Below are positions 1 through 8,346 of a stretch of DNA of 64,000 nt, one piece after another. A model generated the notes under the pieces. That model worked only from the letters and a program-made list of their open reading frames with translations, made no database searches and had not been told where the DNA came from. A program made the translations under genes and the position numbers. Numbering within the stretch: the stretch's first letter is position 1; each line of letters starts with the position of its first letter. This DNA is from Micromonosporaceae bacterium KJ-029 (lineage in GTDB: Bacteria; Actinomycetota; Actinomycetes; Mycobacteriales; Micromonosporaceae): positions 1-64,000 of the forward strand of contig BIFP01000071.1 of NCBI GenBank assembly GCA_005402585.1, in the 5' to 3' direction.

Positions 1-146
1 ACCTCCCACAGCCTCATACGTTGGGAGACAGCCTGCCTGACGGGACTTCAGAACCGACGGATTACACGATCAACGTTCAAAGACGCGGCACTAGGCCAAG
101 CATCGAGCAGGCACGGCGAGGCCTTCGCGCCTGACATCGGAGTCGG

Positions 147-195
147 AGGAACACCCACAGGGCCGGTCGTAACGACCGGCCCTGTGGGTGTTCCT
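147..195 (-). terminator. Perfect 24-bp hairpin downstream of tRNA remnant
   Basis: Arms 147-170 and 172-195 are exact reverse complements with a single base between them. On the minus strand the hairpin begins two bases after the encoded CCA of the tRNA 3' remnant at 198-243, the usual place for a tRNA terminator. There is no clear U-tract, which is common for actinomycete terminators. Confidence 0.75.
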
Positions 196-197
196 GC

Positions 198-243
198 TGG
201 TGCGCCGTCAGGGACTCGAACCCCGAACCTGCGGATCAAGAGG
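198..243 (-). pseudogene. tRNA-Lys(CTT) 3' half, att-like remnant
   Basis: Read on the minus strand, this stretch holds a CTCTTGA anticodon loop, the 3' anticodon stem, a variable loop, a complete T arm (CGGGG-TTCGAGT-CCCTG), the acceptor 3' strand ACGGCGC, the discriminator A and an encoded CCA. The 5' half (acceptor GCGCCGT and D arm) is absent from the sequence to the right. A 3' half that starts inside the anticodon loop and keeps its own terminator is what remains when a tRNA-specific integrase inserts an element. The CTT anticodon is read directly; identity as the displaced side of an integration is inference. Confidence 0.7.
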
Positions 244-467
244 ACCTACGGCCAGCGACAGTCACTTCAAGCACCATCGGGCCGAGCAACGGCCTATTAT
301 CGAGACCTGCGGAACCTGGGAGCGATTCGCATCAGCGCTGTTCCCGCAGCCACCATGGCGAACCCCGCCAGCACGACCCATAGCGTGTTGGCTCCTGTCG
401 CAGCGAGGCCAGCAGAAGTAGCCCCACCAGCAGCCGCTGGGGCAGTTACGTTGTTGTACATGTCTTG

Positions 468-1712
468 TTACCAGTTCCTCTCTCGACGGAAGATGGAATC
501 CGCATATGCTTTAGCGTGGACGAGTTGGAGGAAGATATCAAGGACCAACTCGTACATTGTCGCGGAAGCAAGCATGTACTTCCAGCCGCGGTACCGGACA
601 GTCACTGCCCGCTCGATGACGAATACGCCCGTAACTGCCAGCCAGAGTGGCTGGATATGGACCCCGCCATAAGCAGCTACGCCGTACACGAGTGATCCCA
701 GATAAGCGAAGGTTACGAGTATGCCGAACAGTGTTATCAGCTGCCTACCCCAGTACCGCCATGTCACTCGCGTGATTCCGTACTGCAAGCAGTTTTCTAC
801 GGCTCCTCGCTTCCAGCGAAGGCGCTGTTTCCAGAGATCTTGCCACGTGTCCATGACCTCAGTGACCAGTGAACACTCCTTGGGAGACAGGACCGTGTAA
901 CCGAGATGCAGCAATGCGAAGGTGATCTCGTTGTCCTCGGTCAGAACAGTGGTGTCGTACACCCCACCCGCTCCGTCGCCTGCGGGAAGCCTGCCACTGA
1001 GTCTCGCCTTTGAGACTTTCTGCAGTGTGCCTGCTCTGAATACAGCAGCTGTCCCGGTGACTACCAGGCATTTCCCGTCAAGTCTGGCAACGTCCCTGGC
1101 GTACCGGGCATACTCGTTTCGTTGAAGGTGGCCAACGAACCCACCGCCACAACCGCCCCGGAAGACACCTCCTACGGCGCCCAGCCTCTTATCGGCACTC
1201 AACTTCGCTACCGCATGATTCAGGAAATCAGGGTCCAGCACCGAATCGGCGTCCACAACCACCACGAAGTCGTCAACCGCAAGTTGCGGTAGGAGTTGCA
1301 CAAGTGCCTGATTTAATGCGCCCGCTTTCTTGTGCCGATTCTTGTACGTTGTAAAGACTTGTGCGCCAGCCTGTGCGGCGAGTCGAGCCGTTTCGTCCCG
1401 ACAATTGTCAGCGATGACCACTACGCCTGTGGGCGGGTACGTCTGCTGAAACAGCGCGGTAATCGACCGGCTAATTCCCTGGGCTTCGTTATGCGCAGGC
1501 ACCAGCACTATCAGCTTTCCAGGTACCTTGGCACTGCCACGGGCTGCCGCCGCCCGTCTCCTCGCCGAATGCCTTTTCTCGCGCCGGCAAGCGGCGCGAG
1601 AGGCGCCCCCACAAGATCGCCGGTGCATGGTCGGGCCAATTCCGGCGATGCTCAACCCAGTGTCGGGCGTGGGGAGCACATTGCCGGACACCCGCACCAT
1701 CCTTTCCGTCAT
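468..1712 (-). CDS. Processive family-2 glycosyltransferase, membrane-bound
   Basis: A GT-A fold glycosyltransferase of the NodC/IcaA/hyaluronan-synthase-like GT2 group. It should polymerise or transfer a nucleotide-activated sugar at the cytoplasmic face of the membrane. Visible motifs in order are LIVLVPAHNE at the start of the domain, the DADS metal-binding site, TEDNE (catalytic acid) and QRLRW for acceptor binding. Two or three membrane segments follow, including ITLFGILVTFAYLGSLVYG. The first 60 or so residues are Arg-rich and poorly conserved in character, so the true start may lie just before the VPGKLIV segment. The gene is visibly lower in GC than the rest of the window and sits alone between two tRNA-like repeats, which suggests it came with a mobile element. 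Its substrate cannot be read from sequence. Confidence 0.85.
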   Translation of the reverse strand: MTERMVRVSGNVLPTPDTGLSIAGIGPTMHRRSCGGASRAACRREKRHSARRRAAAARGSAKVPGKLIVLVPAHNEAQGISRSITALFQQTYPPTGVVVIADNCRDETARLAAQAGAQVFTTYKNRHKKAGALNQALVQLLPQLAVDDFVVVVDADSVLDPDFLNHAVAKLSADKRLGAVGGVFRGGCGGGFVGHLQRNEYARYARDVARLDGKCLVVTGTAAVFRAGTLQKVSKARLSGRLPAGDGAGGVYDTTVLTEDNEITFALLHLGYTVLSPKECSLVTEVMDTWQDLWKQRLRWKRGAVENCLQYGITRVTWRYWGRQLITLFGILVTFAYLGSLVYGVAAYGGVHIQPLWLAVTGVFVIERAVTVRYRGWKYMLASATMYELVLDIFLQLVHAKAYADSIFRRERNW

Positions 1713-1930
1713 CGCTCATGCTCAACCGTCGTCAGCCACCAGAGGGGTTACGCCAGGGAACAGTGGCGCGAATGATGTCGGTAGGGACGAATCCTTGCAA
1801 CGCGACCACTTCTCGCACAACGACCACGACGGAGGCAGGTGACGGGCTGGTGACCGCAGGCCGGGAACGCTGGGGCGACACGTCTGTGCGCCGCCCCCGG
1901 TCTCCGTGTCTTTCCTCGCCGGAGGGCTCC

Positions 1931-1975
1931 GCGCCGCAACCGGTCGCGCCGCAACCGGTCGCGCCGCAACCGGCC
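1931..1975. repeat. Three tandem 15-bp repeats
   Basis: The unit GCGCCGCAACCGGTC occurs three times head to tail, the last copy ending CC instead of TC. It lies in the 560-base stretch 1713-2285 upstream of the glycosyltransferase, where I see no gene. The only other structure there is the tRNA-like remnant at 2097-2169. Confidence 0.85.
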
Positions 1976-2096
1976 GGGCTGCGGCGCCGCCACCATCGGA
2001 CCCGCGACTGGCGCACGTACCGCTGTCTGGTTCACCGCCGCCCGACGGCGCCGCAGACCCCGTCCACTCTCGCGCCAGGCAAGGGGCAGGCCCAAA

Positions 2097-2169
2097 GGAT
2101 CAGCACCGGCCCGGTGTGTTCCTGTCGACGCCCCGCCAGGGGACTCGAACCCGAACGCGCGGATCAAGA
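2097..2169 (-). pseudogene. Second, degraded tRNA-Lys 3' end plus flank (att-like)
   Basis: On the minus strand this reads TCTTGATCCGC, then GTTCGGG-TTCGAGT-CCC, then a diverged acceptor region (GGCG), then AGGAACAC and GGGCCGGT. The same landmarks in the same order occur in the copy at 147-243, including the part beyond the tRNA. The T stem no longer pairs fully and CCA is lost, so it is not a functional tRNA. Shared sequence beginning in the anticodon loop and continuing past the tRNA end indicates duplication of an attachment site region. Confidence 0.6.
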
Positions 2170-2285
2170 CCGAGCTCTCGTCATCGTGCGTAGCGATCGG
2201 CTTCGACCTGAACGCGGTGTCGGCCCTCGACCCGCACACTGGACCCCACTCATGTGCTGTGTGGCCGGCTCGCCAAAACCGCCTA

Positions 2286-2301
2286 GCTAATTCGTATTAG
2301 C
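2286..2301. promoter_or_regulatory. LacI-type operator O1, cluster A
   Basis: The 16-mer GCTAATTCGTATTAGC has perfect GCTAAT/ATTAGC arms. It lies 170 bases before the first secreted propeller gene and matches three operators around the cluster A repressor (9413, 9513, 9647). A TTGACG box follows at 2305-2310. This gene is 7 kb from the repressor gene, so the shared site is the evidence that it belongs to the same regulon. Confidence 0.8.
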
Positions 2302-2472
2302 ATCTTGACGCCGCCCAAGCGGCGCGCGCAGACTCATCGATCTACGAACCGGTCCGCGACGAGCGTCCGCCGCCTACGCCCGCTCACCGACAGTGAGTGA
2401 TGCCCGCTGGCCCGTCACGCCCGGTCCCGCCCCCCTGCCCCGTCGCCCCACCCCCGGAACGGAGGGAACGCG

Positions 2473-3480
2473 ATGACCCGTACCCCTGAAAGCTCCTTCT
2501 CCCGACGCGCACTGCTGCGTGGCGCGGCGGCCGCCGGTGTGGTGACCGCGACCACCAGCGCCAGCCTCGCCGGGACGTTCACGCCGGCGCTCGCCGGACC
2601 GGCCGGCTTCCCCAACTACCGATACGTGCGCGACGCATTCGCCGGACCGCTGCGCTACAACCCGACCGGCGAGTTCATCTTCCCGTGCGTGCGCGGCGTC
2701 TACGACAAGATCAGCGGCTACCTCGGCCGCTACTACCTCTACTACGCGCCGCACGACGCGCCGGGCGGAATCTGCCTCGCCTACGCCAACCGACTCGAGG
2801 GCCCCTACACCGAGTACGCCAACAACCCCATCATCGACCGGGTCCTGCCGACCACCACGGTGAGCCACGTGTCGTCGCCGCACGTCGTCTGGGACGCGCC
2901 GACCCGCCAGTTCTACCTGTATTTCCACGGCGAGAACTACACGACCCGAGTCGCCCGCTCGACCGACGGCGTCCGCTTCACCACCGAGACGCCGATCCTG
3001 TCGACGAGACTGGTGCCCAACACCACCGAGACCTCGTACGCGCGGGTCTTCGAACACTCGGTGGCCGGCAGAGGAAACCGCTACGTGATGGTGTTCATGG
3101 GCGCCCACACGATCCGGCCCGGCACCCGGAAGATTTTCTGGGGCTGGTCGCCGAACGGCTGGAGCGGCTGGCAGTTCGCCCCGAACCCGCTGGTGTCACC
3201 GTCAGGCGACGGGCTCACCGACATCTCCGCGCCGCACCTGTTGAAGCGCAACGGCACCGCGTATCTCGCGTATCACGGCAACAGCGGCAACATGTACCTG
3301 ACCGAGGTCGGCAACAACTTCGACCGCGAGGTCCACCTTGGCGTGTTCCACCGGCCGATCGCGTCGGACCGGGGTCGGGTGGCGTCGCCAGCGTTCGGCA
3401 CCGACGGCGGCGTGCCATACATGCTCTACGAGGCCGGACCCCGCCTCGACGCCCGGATCTGCGTCGCCCGCGCGATCTAG
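2473..3480 (+). CDS. Tat-exported beta-propeller protein, GH43/GH117-like
   Basis: A 335-residue exported protein. The N terminus has a twin-arginine signal (SRRALLRGAAAAG followed by a hydrophobic stretch and ALAG), so it is folded before export. The mature part repeats short blocks such as YYLYYAPHDAPGGICLAYA, VSSPHVVWD and FYLYFHGEN, typical of five-bladed propeller glycoside hydrolases of the GH43/GH117 type. No catalytic triad can be assigned with confidence. It is a clear paralogue of the protein at 9873, with matching blocks along the full length. Start chosen for the GGAGGG ribosome site at 2461. Operator O1 upstream places it under the cluster A repressor. It may hydrolyse or only bind a glycan. 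Confidence 0.75.
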   Translation: MTRTPESSFSRRALLRGAAAAGVVTATTSASLAGTFTPALAGPAGFPNYRYVRDAFAGPLRYNPTGEFIFPCVRGVYDKISGYLGRYYLYYAPHDAPGGICLAYANRLEGPYTEYANNPIIDRVLPTTTVSHVSSPHVVWDAPTRQFYLYFHGENYTTRVARSTDGVRFTTETPILSTRLVPNTTETSYARVFEHSVAGRGNRYVMVFMGAHTIRPGTRKIFWGWSPNGWSGWQFAPNPLVSPSGDGLTDISAPHLLKRNGTAYLAYHGNSGNMYLTEVGNNFDREVHLGVFHRPIASDRGRVASPAFGTDGGVPYMLYEAGPRLDARICVARAI

Positions 3481-3624
3481 TGGCGCACGCCAACGGTGCC
3501 GCGCCAGGGACGGACCGGTCGGACGGTGGGGAACCGGCGGCGCGCTGGCCCGCGTCGCCGGGCCCCACCATCCCCGCCACCGTCGTGGTGCCGCGGATGT
3601 CGACCCCGACCCGCGCTGCCGCCG

Positions 3625-4467
3625 TCAACCCTTCAGGCCGGTGTGGGCGAGGCCTTCGACGAACTGCTTCTGCGCGATGACGAAAACAACCAGGACCGGT
3701 AGGGCGGTCATCGACGCGGCGGCGAGCTGAACATCCCACATTGGGCCGCCGTAGACGTCGACGAACTGGGTGAGTGCCTGGGGCAGGGTGAACTTCTCCG
3801 GGGTGGACAGGAACACGATCGGTTCCAGGTAGAGGTTCCAGCTGTGCAGGAACGTGAAGATGGCGACCGCACCGAGCGCGGGCCGCGACAACGGCAGGGC
3901 GATTTTCCAGAAGGTGGCAAAGCGGCCCAGCCCGTCCACCCGGGCCGCCTCCTCCAACTCGCCGGGAAGGCTGACGAAAAACTGCCGCATGATGAACGTC
4001 GCCAGCACGCTCGGTGCGCCGAGGATCGGCACCAGGATCAACGGCCAGTGGGTGTCGATCAGGCCGAGTGTGAAGAACATCTGGAACAACGGCACGATCG
4101 TCACCTCGCTCGGGATGAGCAGGCCGGCGAGGACGACCAGGAACAGCACGTTCTGGCCGCGGAACCGGATCCGCGCGAAGGCGTACCCGGCCAGCGCCGA
4201 CACCGCCAGCGTTCCGACGGTGACCACGAGCGCGATGTAGAGGCTGTTGAGGTACTGCTGGGCGAACGGTTGCAGGTCGAACACCCGCTGGTAGGCGTCG
4301 ATCCGCGGGTTGACCGGCAGAAGTTGCGGCGGGAAGGCGAAGATGTCCGCCACCGGTTTCAGCGACGAGGTGACCATCCACCAGGTCGGGAAGACGAACG
4401 GGACCGCAAGCACCAGCAGCAGCCCGTAGAGCGTCAGCTTGGTCCGCGGCGACAGGTCACGACTCAT
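3625..4467 (-). CDS. ABC sugar transporter permease (MalG/LacG type)
   Basis: The 280-residue second permease of a carbohydrate (CUT1) importer, with six predicted membrane segments. The EAA loop is visible as EEAARVDGLGRFATFWKIALP, the contact for the ATPase. It begins inside the end of the upstream permease gene (11-base overlap), so the two are translated together. It is the last gene of the operon lacI-FAD oxidoreductase-binding protein-permease-permease. No ATPase gene is present in the cluster, so the importer probably uses a shared MsiK-like ATPase encoded elsewhere, a common arrangement in actinomycetes. Confidence 0.9.
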   Translation of the reverse strand: MSRDLSPRTKLTLYGLLLVLAVPFVFPTWWMVTSSLKPVADIFAFPPQLLPVNPRIDAYQRVFDLQPFAQQYLNSLYIALVVTVGTLAVSALAGYAFARIRFRGQNVLFLVVLAGLLIPSEVTIVPLFQMFFTLGLIDTHWPLILVPILGAPSVLATFIMRQFFVSLPGELEEAARVDGLGRFATFWKIALPLSRPALGAVAIFTFLHSWNLYLEPIVFLSTPEKFTLPQALTQFVDVYGGPMWDVQLAAASMTALPVLVVFVIAQKQFVEGLAHTGLKG

Positions 4468-5404
4468 GGAAAACCCACCTCTTACGCATCTGCCACTGCA
4501 ACACGGTCAGTGCGAGAACGATGCCGAACAGCACGATCGACAGGGTGGCGCCGTAGCCGAAGTGATGGAACTGGAACGCCTGCTGGTAGAGGTAGTAGAC
4601 GAGCACCGTGGTCGAGGTGCCGGGCCCGCCCTGGGTGAGTACCGCGATCTGCGCGAACACCTGCAGCGACCCGACCACCGTGATGATCGAGGTGAGCAGG
4701 ATCGTCGGGCTGATCAACGGAACGGTGATCCGCCAGAACTGGCGCATCCGGCTGGCCCCGTCCACCTCGGCGGCCTCATACAACTCGCCGGGCACCCCTT
4801 GTAGGGCGGCCAGGAACAGCACCATGTTCAGGCCGACGTTCTTGAACACCTGCACGACGATGACCGACAGCATCGCCGTGGTCTCGCCGCGAAGCCAGTT
4901 GGGTCCGTCGACGCCGATGGTGTCGAGCAGGCCGTTGATGCCGCCGTTGTCCTGTAGCAGGAAACCCCACACGATGGTCCAGGCCACCAGCGACACCACG
5001 ACGGGGGAGAAGAACAGGGTGCGGAACACGATCGTGCCCCGCAGCTTCTGGTTCAGTAGGACGGCCAGCAGCAACGCTAGGGCGAGGTTGAACACCACCA
5101 GGCCGACGGAGAACAGCCCGGTGGCCCGCAGCACCGCGCCGAGGTTCGCATCGTCGGCCAGAGCGGCGTAGTTGTCGGCGCCGACGAAGGTGAACGTGCC
5201 AGCGAGCACGTTCCATTCGTGCAGGCTGTACCAGACGACGAGGATCAGCGGCAGGATCACGAACAGGGCGCTGCCGAGCAGCTGCGGGGCGATGAACAGG
5301 TAGCCGGTGAGCTGGTCGCGGCGGCGGCCGGTCCAGAACGGCCGCGCCCGGTCCAGGGTGGGCCGAGCCGTGGCCGGGCCCACCCTGGTGTCCGTACGGG
5401 TCAT
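4457..5404 (-). CDS. ABC sugar transporter permease (MalF/LacF type)
   Basis: A 315-residue first permease of the cluster A importer. The start MTRTDTRVG lies eight bases after the binding-protein stop; an in-frame upstream extension would run into that gene and is unlikely. Membrane segments include LTGYLFIAPQLLGSALFVI and the EAA loop YEAAEVDGASRMRQFWRITV. Together with the 3625 gene it forms the transmembrane channel. Substrate is inferred only from context: whatever the secreted propeller proteins release or bind. Confidence 0.9.
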   Translation of the reverse strand: MTRTDTRVGPATARPTLDRARPFWTGRRRDQLTGYLFIAPQLLGSALFVILPLILVVWYSLHEWNVLAGTFTFVGADNYAALADDANLGAVLRATGLFSVGLVVFNLALALLLAVLLNQKLRGTIVFRTLFFSPVVVSLVAWTIVWGFLLQDNGGINGLLDTIGVDGPNWLRGETTAMLSVIVVQVFKNVGLNMVLFLAALQGVPGELYEAAEVDGASRMRQFWRITVPLISPTILLTSIITVVGSLQVFAQIAVLTQGGPGTSTTVLVYYLYQQAFQFHHFGYGATLSIVLFGIVLALTVLQWQMRKRWVFHES

Positions 5405-5412
5405 GAGTCGCC

Positions 5413-6693
5413 TTACTTCGCCAGCAGCGGCTGGATCTTGGCGCAGACCCCGTCCAGGACGGTCTTGACGTCCGCGTCCGCCTTCCACAGCGGGTCCAGC
5501 CCGGCGCGGACCTGCTGGCTGATCTCAGCCTGCCCGGCGTGGCTCGGCTTCACCACGCCGTTGGTGATTCCGTCGATGACGACGGTCTGCAACTGCTCCG
5601 GCGTCAGCTTCGGGTTCGTCTTGGCGAGGGTCTCCGCGGTCAGCTGGGACTGGCGCGGGGGAGGGAAGAACTGGGCGAGCTTGGCCGAGTTGGTGGGGTT
5701 GGTGAGGAACGCGAGGAAGTCGGCGGCGACGTCCGCGTGGGGGCTCTGCTTCAGAACCCCGATGCCGGCCTGCCCGACCACCGAGTACGGTCCCTTCGGC
5801 CCGGCCGGCAGAGGAACCAGGTCCCAGCCGAAACCGCCGTCTTCGAGCAGCGAGGCGCGGGAGATCTGGCTGATGGTCATGGCGGCTTCACCGGCGAAAA
5901 AGTCCACGGTCGTGCCCGGACCGGGCAGCGCCTTGGCGGTGAAGATCGCCTTGTGCAGTGCGGTCATCGCCTCGACCATCTCGGGGCTGGCGAAGCCACA
6001 CGTCTTGCCGTCCTCACTCCACGCCTGGGCACCCCACCCGGTCCAGAAAGTGGACAGGTTGTCCCAGCCCTTGTAGTCGAAGTCGCGGATCACCAGTCCG
6101 GCCTTGCCAGTCGCGGCCTGCGCGGCACCAGCGGCGGCCAACGCCGCATCCCACGTCCACTGCCCGGCGCTGATCAGCTCGGCGGGAGTCTTCTGACCGG
6201 CCTGCTTCAGCAGATCAGTGTTGACGAACACACCGAACGGCGAGGTGGAGAACGGGTAGGCGTACAGCTTGCCGTCGTGCTGCCACAGGTTGAGCGTGGC
6301 GGGGGAGAGGTCGTCGTACTGGTAGCCGTCGACCTTCTTCAGTGTGTCGTCCAGCGGCAGCAGCGCGCCGGAGGCAACGAAGTCGGGGGCAGAATTCTCG
6401 AACACCCACGCCAGGTCGGGGGCGTTACCGCCGGCGATCTGGGTGGTCAGCGCCGTGGTGTAGGTCTCGAACGGCAGCGGATCAAACGTGATCGACGCGA
6501 CGGTGGAGTGGCTCTGGCGGTACTCGTCGGCGATCTCGTTGAACAGCTTCAGGTGCGCCTCGTTGGCCGACCAGACGGTCACCCGCAGGCTGGCCGGGCC
6601 GGCGTCTTCCGCCTTACCGCCGCCGCAGGCGGACAGGGCGAGAACACCGGTCAAGGCCGTGGCGACAGCACGTATTCCCTTTCCTCGTTTCAC
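5413..6693 (-). CDS. Sugar-binding lipoprotein, family 1
   Basis: A 426-residue extracellular solute-binding protein. The signal peptide ends in the lipobox LSAC, so the mature protein is a lipoprotein anchored outside the membrane. The body has the fold signs of family 1 sugar-binding proteins (VWSANEAHLKLFNEIADEYR near the start, and a C-terminal half with AADFLAFL). It delivers ligand to the two permeases encoded directly downstream. It lies 20 bases after the FAD oxidoreductase in the same operon. Confidence 0.92.
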   Translation of the reverse strand: MKRGKGIRAVATALTGVLALSACGGGKAEDAGPASLRVTVWSANEAHLKLFNEIADEYRQSHSTVASITFDPLPFETYTTALTTQIAGGNAPDLAWVFENSAPDFVASGALLPLDDTLKKVDGYQYDDLSPATLNLWQHDGKLYAYPFSTSPFGVFVNTDLLKQAGQKTPAELISAGQWTWDAALAAAGAAQAATGKAGLVIRDFDYKGWDNLSTFWTGWGAQAWSEDGKTCGFASPEMVEAMTALHKAIFTAKALPGPGTTVDFFAGEAAMTISQISRASLLEDGGFGWDLVPLPAGPKGPYSVVGQAGIGVLKQSPHADVAADFLAFLTNPTNSAKLAQFFPPPRQSQLTAETLAKTNPKLTPEQLQTVVIDGITNGVVKPSHAGQAEISQQVRAGLDPLWKADADVKTVLDGVCAKIQPLLAK

Positions 6694-6713
6694 TTTTTCT
6701 CCTCACCGGGGGG

Positions 6714-8318
6714 TCAGTAGCCCGCGATCTGCGGCCACCGTCGTTCGACGCCGGCAGCCGAGACACGGTCGGTGAACTCGGCCAGCAGCCGGGGGGTGCT
6801 GCGGACCGCGCGCGGGGACTCGCCCCGCGCCAGACAGAAATCGGCGAGCAGCCCGGCGACCTCGCCGACGTTCCACTCGACCGGATGCAGCCGGTAGCTG
6901 CCGTTGGTGATGTGCGTGGTGCCGATGTTCTTCCCGGCCGGCAACAGGTTCTCCATCCGCTGCGGGATCAGCGCGCCGAGCGGAATCTCGAACGGGCAGG
7001 AGCCGACGTCGATGTAGGTGTCGCCGCCCGTCGACGGGTGCAGGTCGATGCGGTACATGCCCACACCCACCGAGTCGGGGTAATGAACGGCACCATGGTC
7101 GCCGCGCACCGCCAGCGAAAGGTCCTGCTCCACCACCGTGTACTCGGCGCGGATGCGGCGTGACTCCCGGATGTAGGGCGCCTGCGCCAGACCATCGCGG
7201 CTGCCGGTCACGTCGCCGCGCATCCGCAGCCCCGGAAAGCCGGTACCCCCGTCCGGCCGCGGTGCCTCCGTCTGCAACCAGTACAGGACCGAGTACGACA
7301 GCTCGCGGGCCTTGGCCAGATGCCACGACGCGTTCGGCACGTCGATGACCGGACCCTCGAAGTAGTCGATCATCGGCCAGTTGACCAGCGTGATGTCGCT
7401 GCCGTACGCGCCGTCGACGAAGTTGCGCCGCGCGGCGATCCGCCGGAACGTCCACAGGTTCCCGTCACCGGGGTTGAGACGCTGGTCGGCGTGGACGCTC
7501 AACGGGTCGTCGTCCGGGTTGGGGGTGAAGCTCCGCTCGACGATTTCCAGGGTGCGGGGGTGCGGCGACCGCCACGACAGCAGCCGGTCACCCCAGAAAT
7601 CGGGCTTGTAGTCGCGCCAGAAGTCGTACCCGGTGGGCCGGTCGATGGTGTGATCGCCGTCCACGTGGTCGATCGCGAAACAGACCGACACGGCCTGCAT
7701 GTTCATCGGCTGCGCCTCAGCCGGTGCGCTGGGCTCACCGGTCTGCGCCTGCGACTCGAACCCGGTGACGTACTCGGTGCCGGTCAGCGGCAACAGTTCA
7801 CCGGTCTCGGTGGCGTCCAGGACGTACGACGCGGTGACGTCGATCCGCTCGTCGCGGTCCCGGTGCGCCAGCGTGACGCCGACGACCCGGTCCCCGTCGG
7901 TCTCCGCGGCGACCGGCCGGTACGGCTGCAGCACCGTCAGCCGGCCCGAGCCGCGGTACGGCGCGAGCATCTGTTCGAGGACGGCGACAGCGACCCGCGG
8001 CTCATGGCAGATCCGGCTGACCCAGCCGGCACCAGGGTTGAGATCGACCCAGGCGCGGGAACGGTCGGTCAGCGGGTAGTAGCGGCGGTAGTAGTCGCGG
8101 ATGCCGTTGCGCAAGGCCCGGTAGCTGGCGGTGGCGCCGAACTGCTCGATCCAGGAATGCTCGTCCGGCGGGACAGCCTGGCTGGTGAGTTGCCCGCCGA
8201 GCCAGTCGAACTCCTCGGTCAGGATGACCGACCGGCCGGCCCGGGCCGCGGCGAGCGCGGCGGCGACCCCACCCAGTCCACCCCCGACGATGAGGATGTC
8301 CGCACGAATCTGTACCAC
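6714..8318 (-). CDS. FAD-dependent oxidoreductase (FAD_oxidored family)
   Basis: A 534-residue flavoprotein. Residues 8-17 give the dinucleotide-binding LIVGGGLGG motif, followed by the acidic end of the second strand (LTEEFDWLGGQLTSQ). The C-terminal half carries the block GKNIGTTHITNGSYRLHPVEWNVGE typical of family PF12831. There is no signal peptide, so it is cytosolic. Members are frequent in polysaccharide utilisation loci, but the reaction of most is unknown, and the common database label xanthan lyase is not supported by this fold. Here it lies between the repressor and the transporter genes, so it probably oxidises the imported sugar or a derivative. That is inference. Confidence 0.82.
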   Translation of the reverse strand: MVQIRADILIVGGGLGGVAAALAAARAGRSVILTEEFDWLGGQLTSQAVPPDEHSWIEQFGATASYRALRNGIRDYYRRYYPLTDRSRAWVDLNPGAGWVSRICHEPRVAVAVLEQMLAPYRGSGRLTVLQPYRPVAAETDGDRVVGVTLAHRDRDERIDVTASYVLDATETGELLPLTGTEYVTGFESQAQTGEPSAPAEAQPMNMQAVSVCFAIDHVDGDHTIDRPTGYDFWRDYKPDFWGDRLLSWRSPHPRTLEIVERSFTPNPDDDPLSVHADQRLNPGDGNLWTFRRIAARRNFVDGAYGSDITLVNWPMIDYFEGPVIDVPNASWHLAKARELSYSVLYWLQTEAPRPDGGTGFPGLRMRGDVTGSRDGLAQAPYIRESRRIRAEYTVVEQDLSLAVRGDHGAVHYPDSVGVGMYRIDLHPSTGGDTYIDVGSCPFEIPLGALIPQRMENLLPAGKNIGTTHITNGSYRLHPVEWNVGEVAGLLADFCLARGESPRAVRSTPRLLAEFTDRVSAAGVERRWPQIAGY

Positions 8319-8346
8319 TTGCGTCCTTCCAGTCGCGCGGTCCGCC

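Noticed and set aside
184..672. Frames encoding SGTRTPNLRIKR and RRQGLEPRTC near the left end
   Set aside because: These peptides are antisense translations of the T arm of the tRNA remnant and are a well-known annotation artefact.
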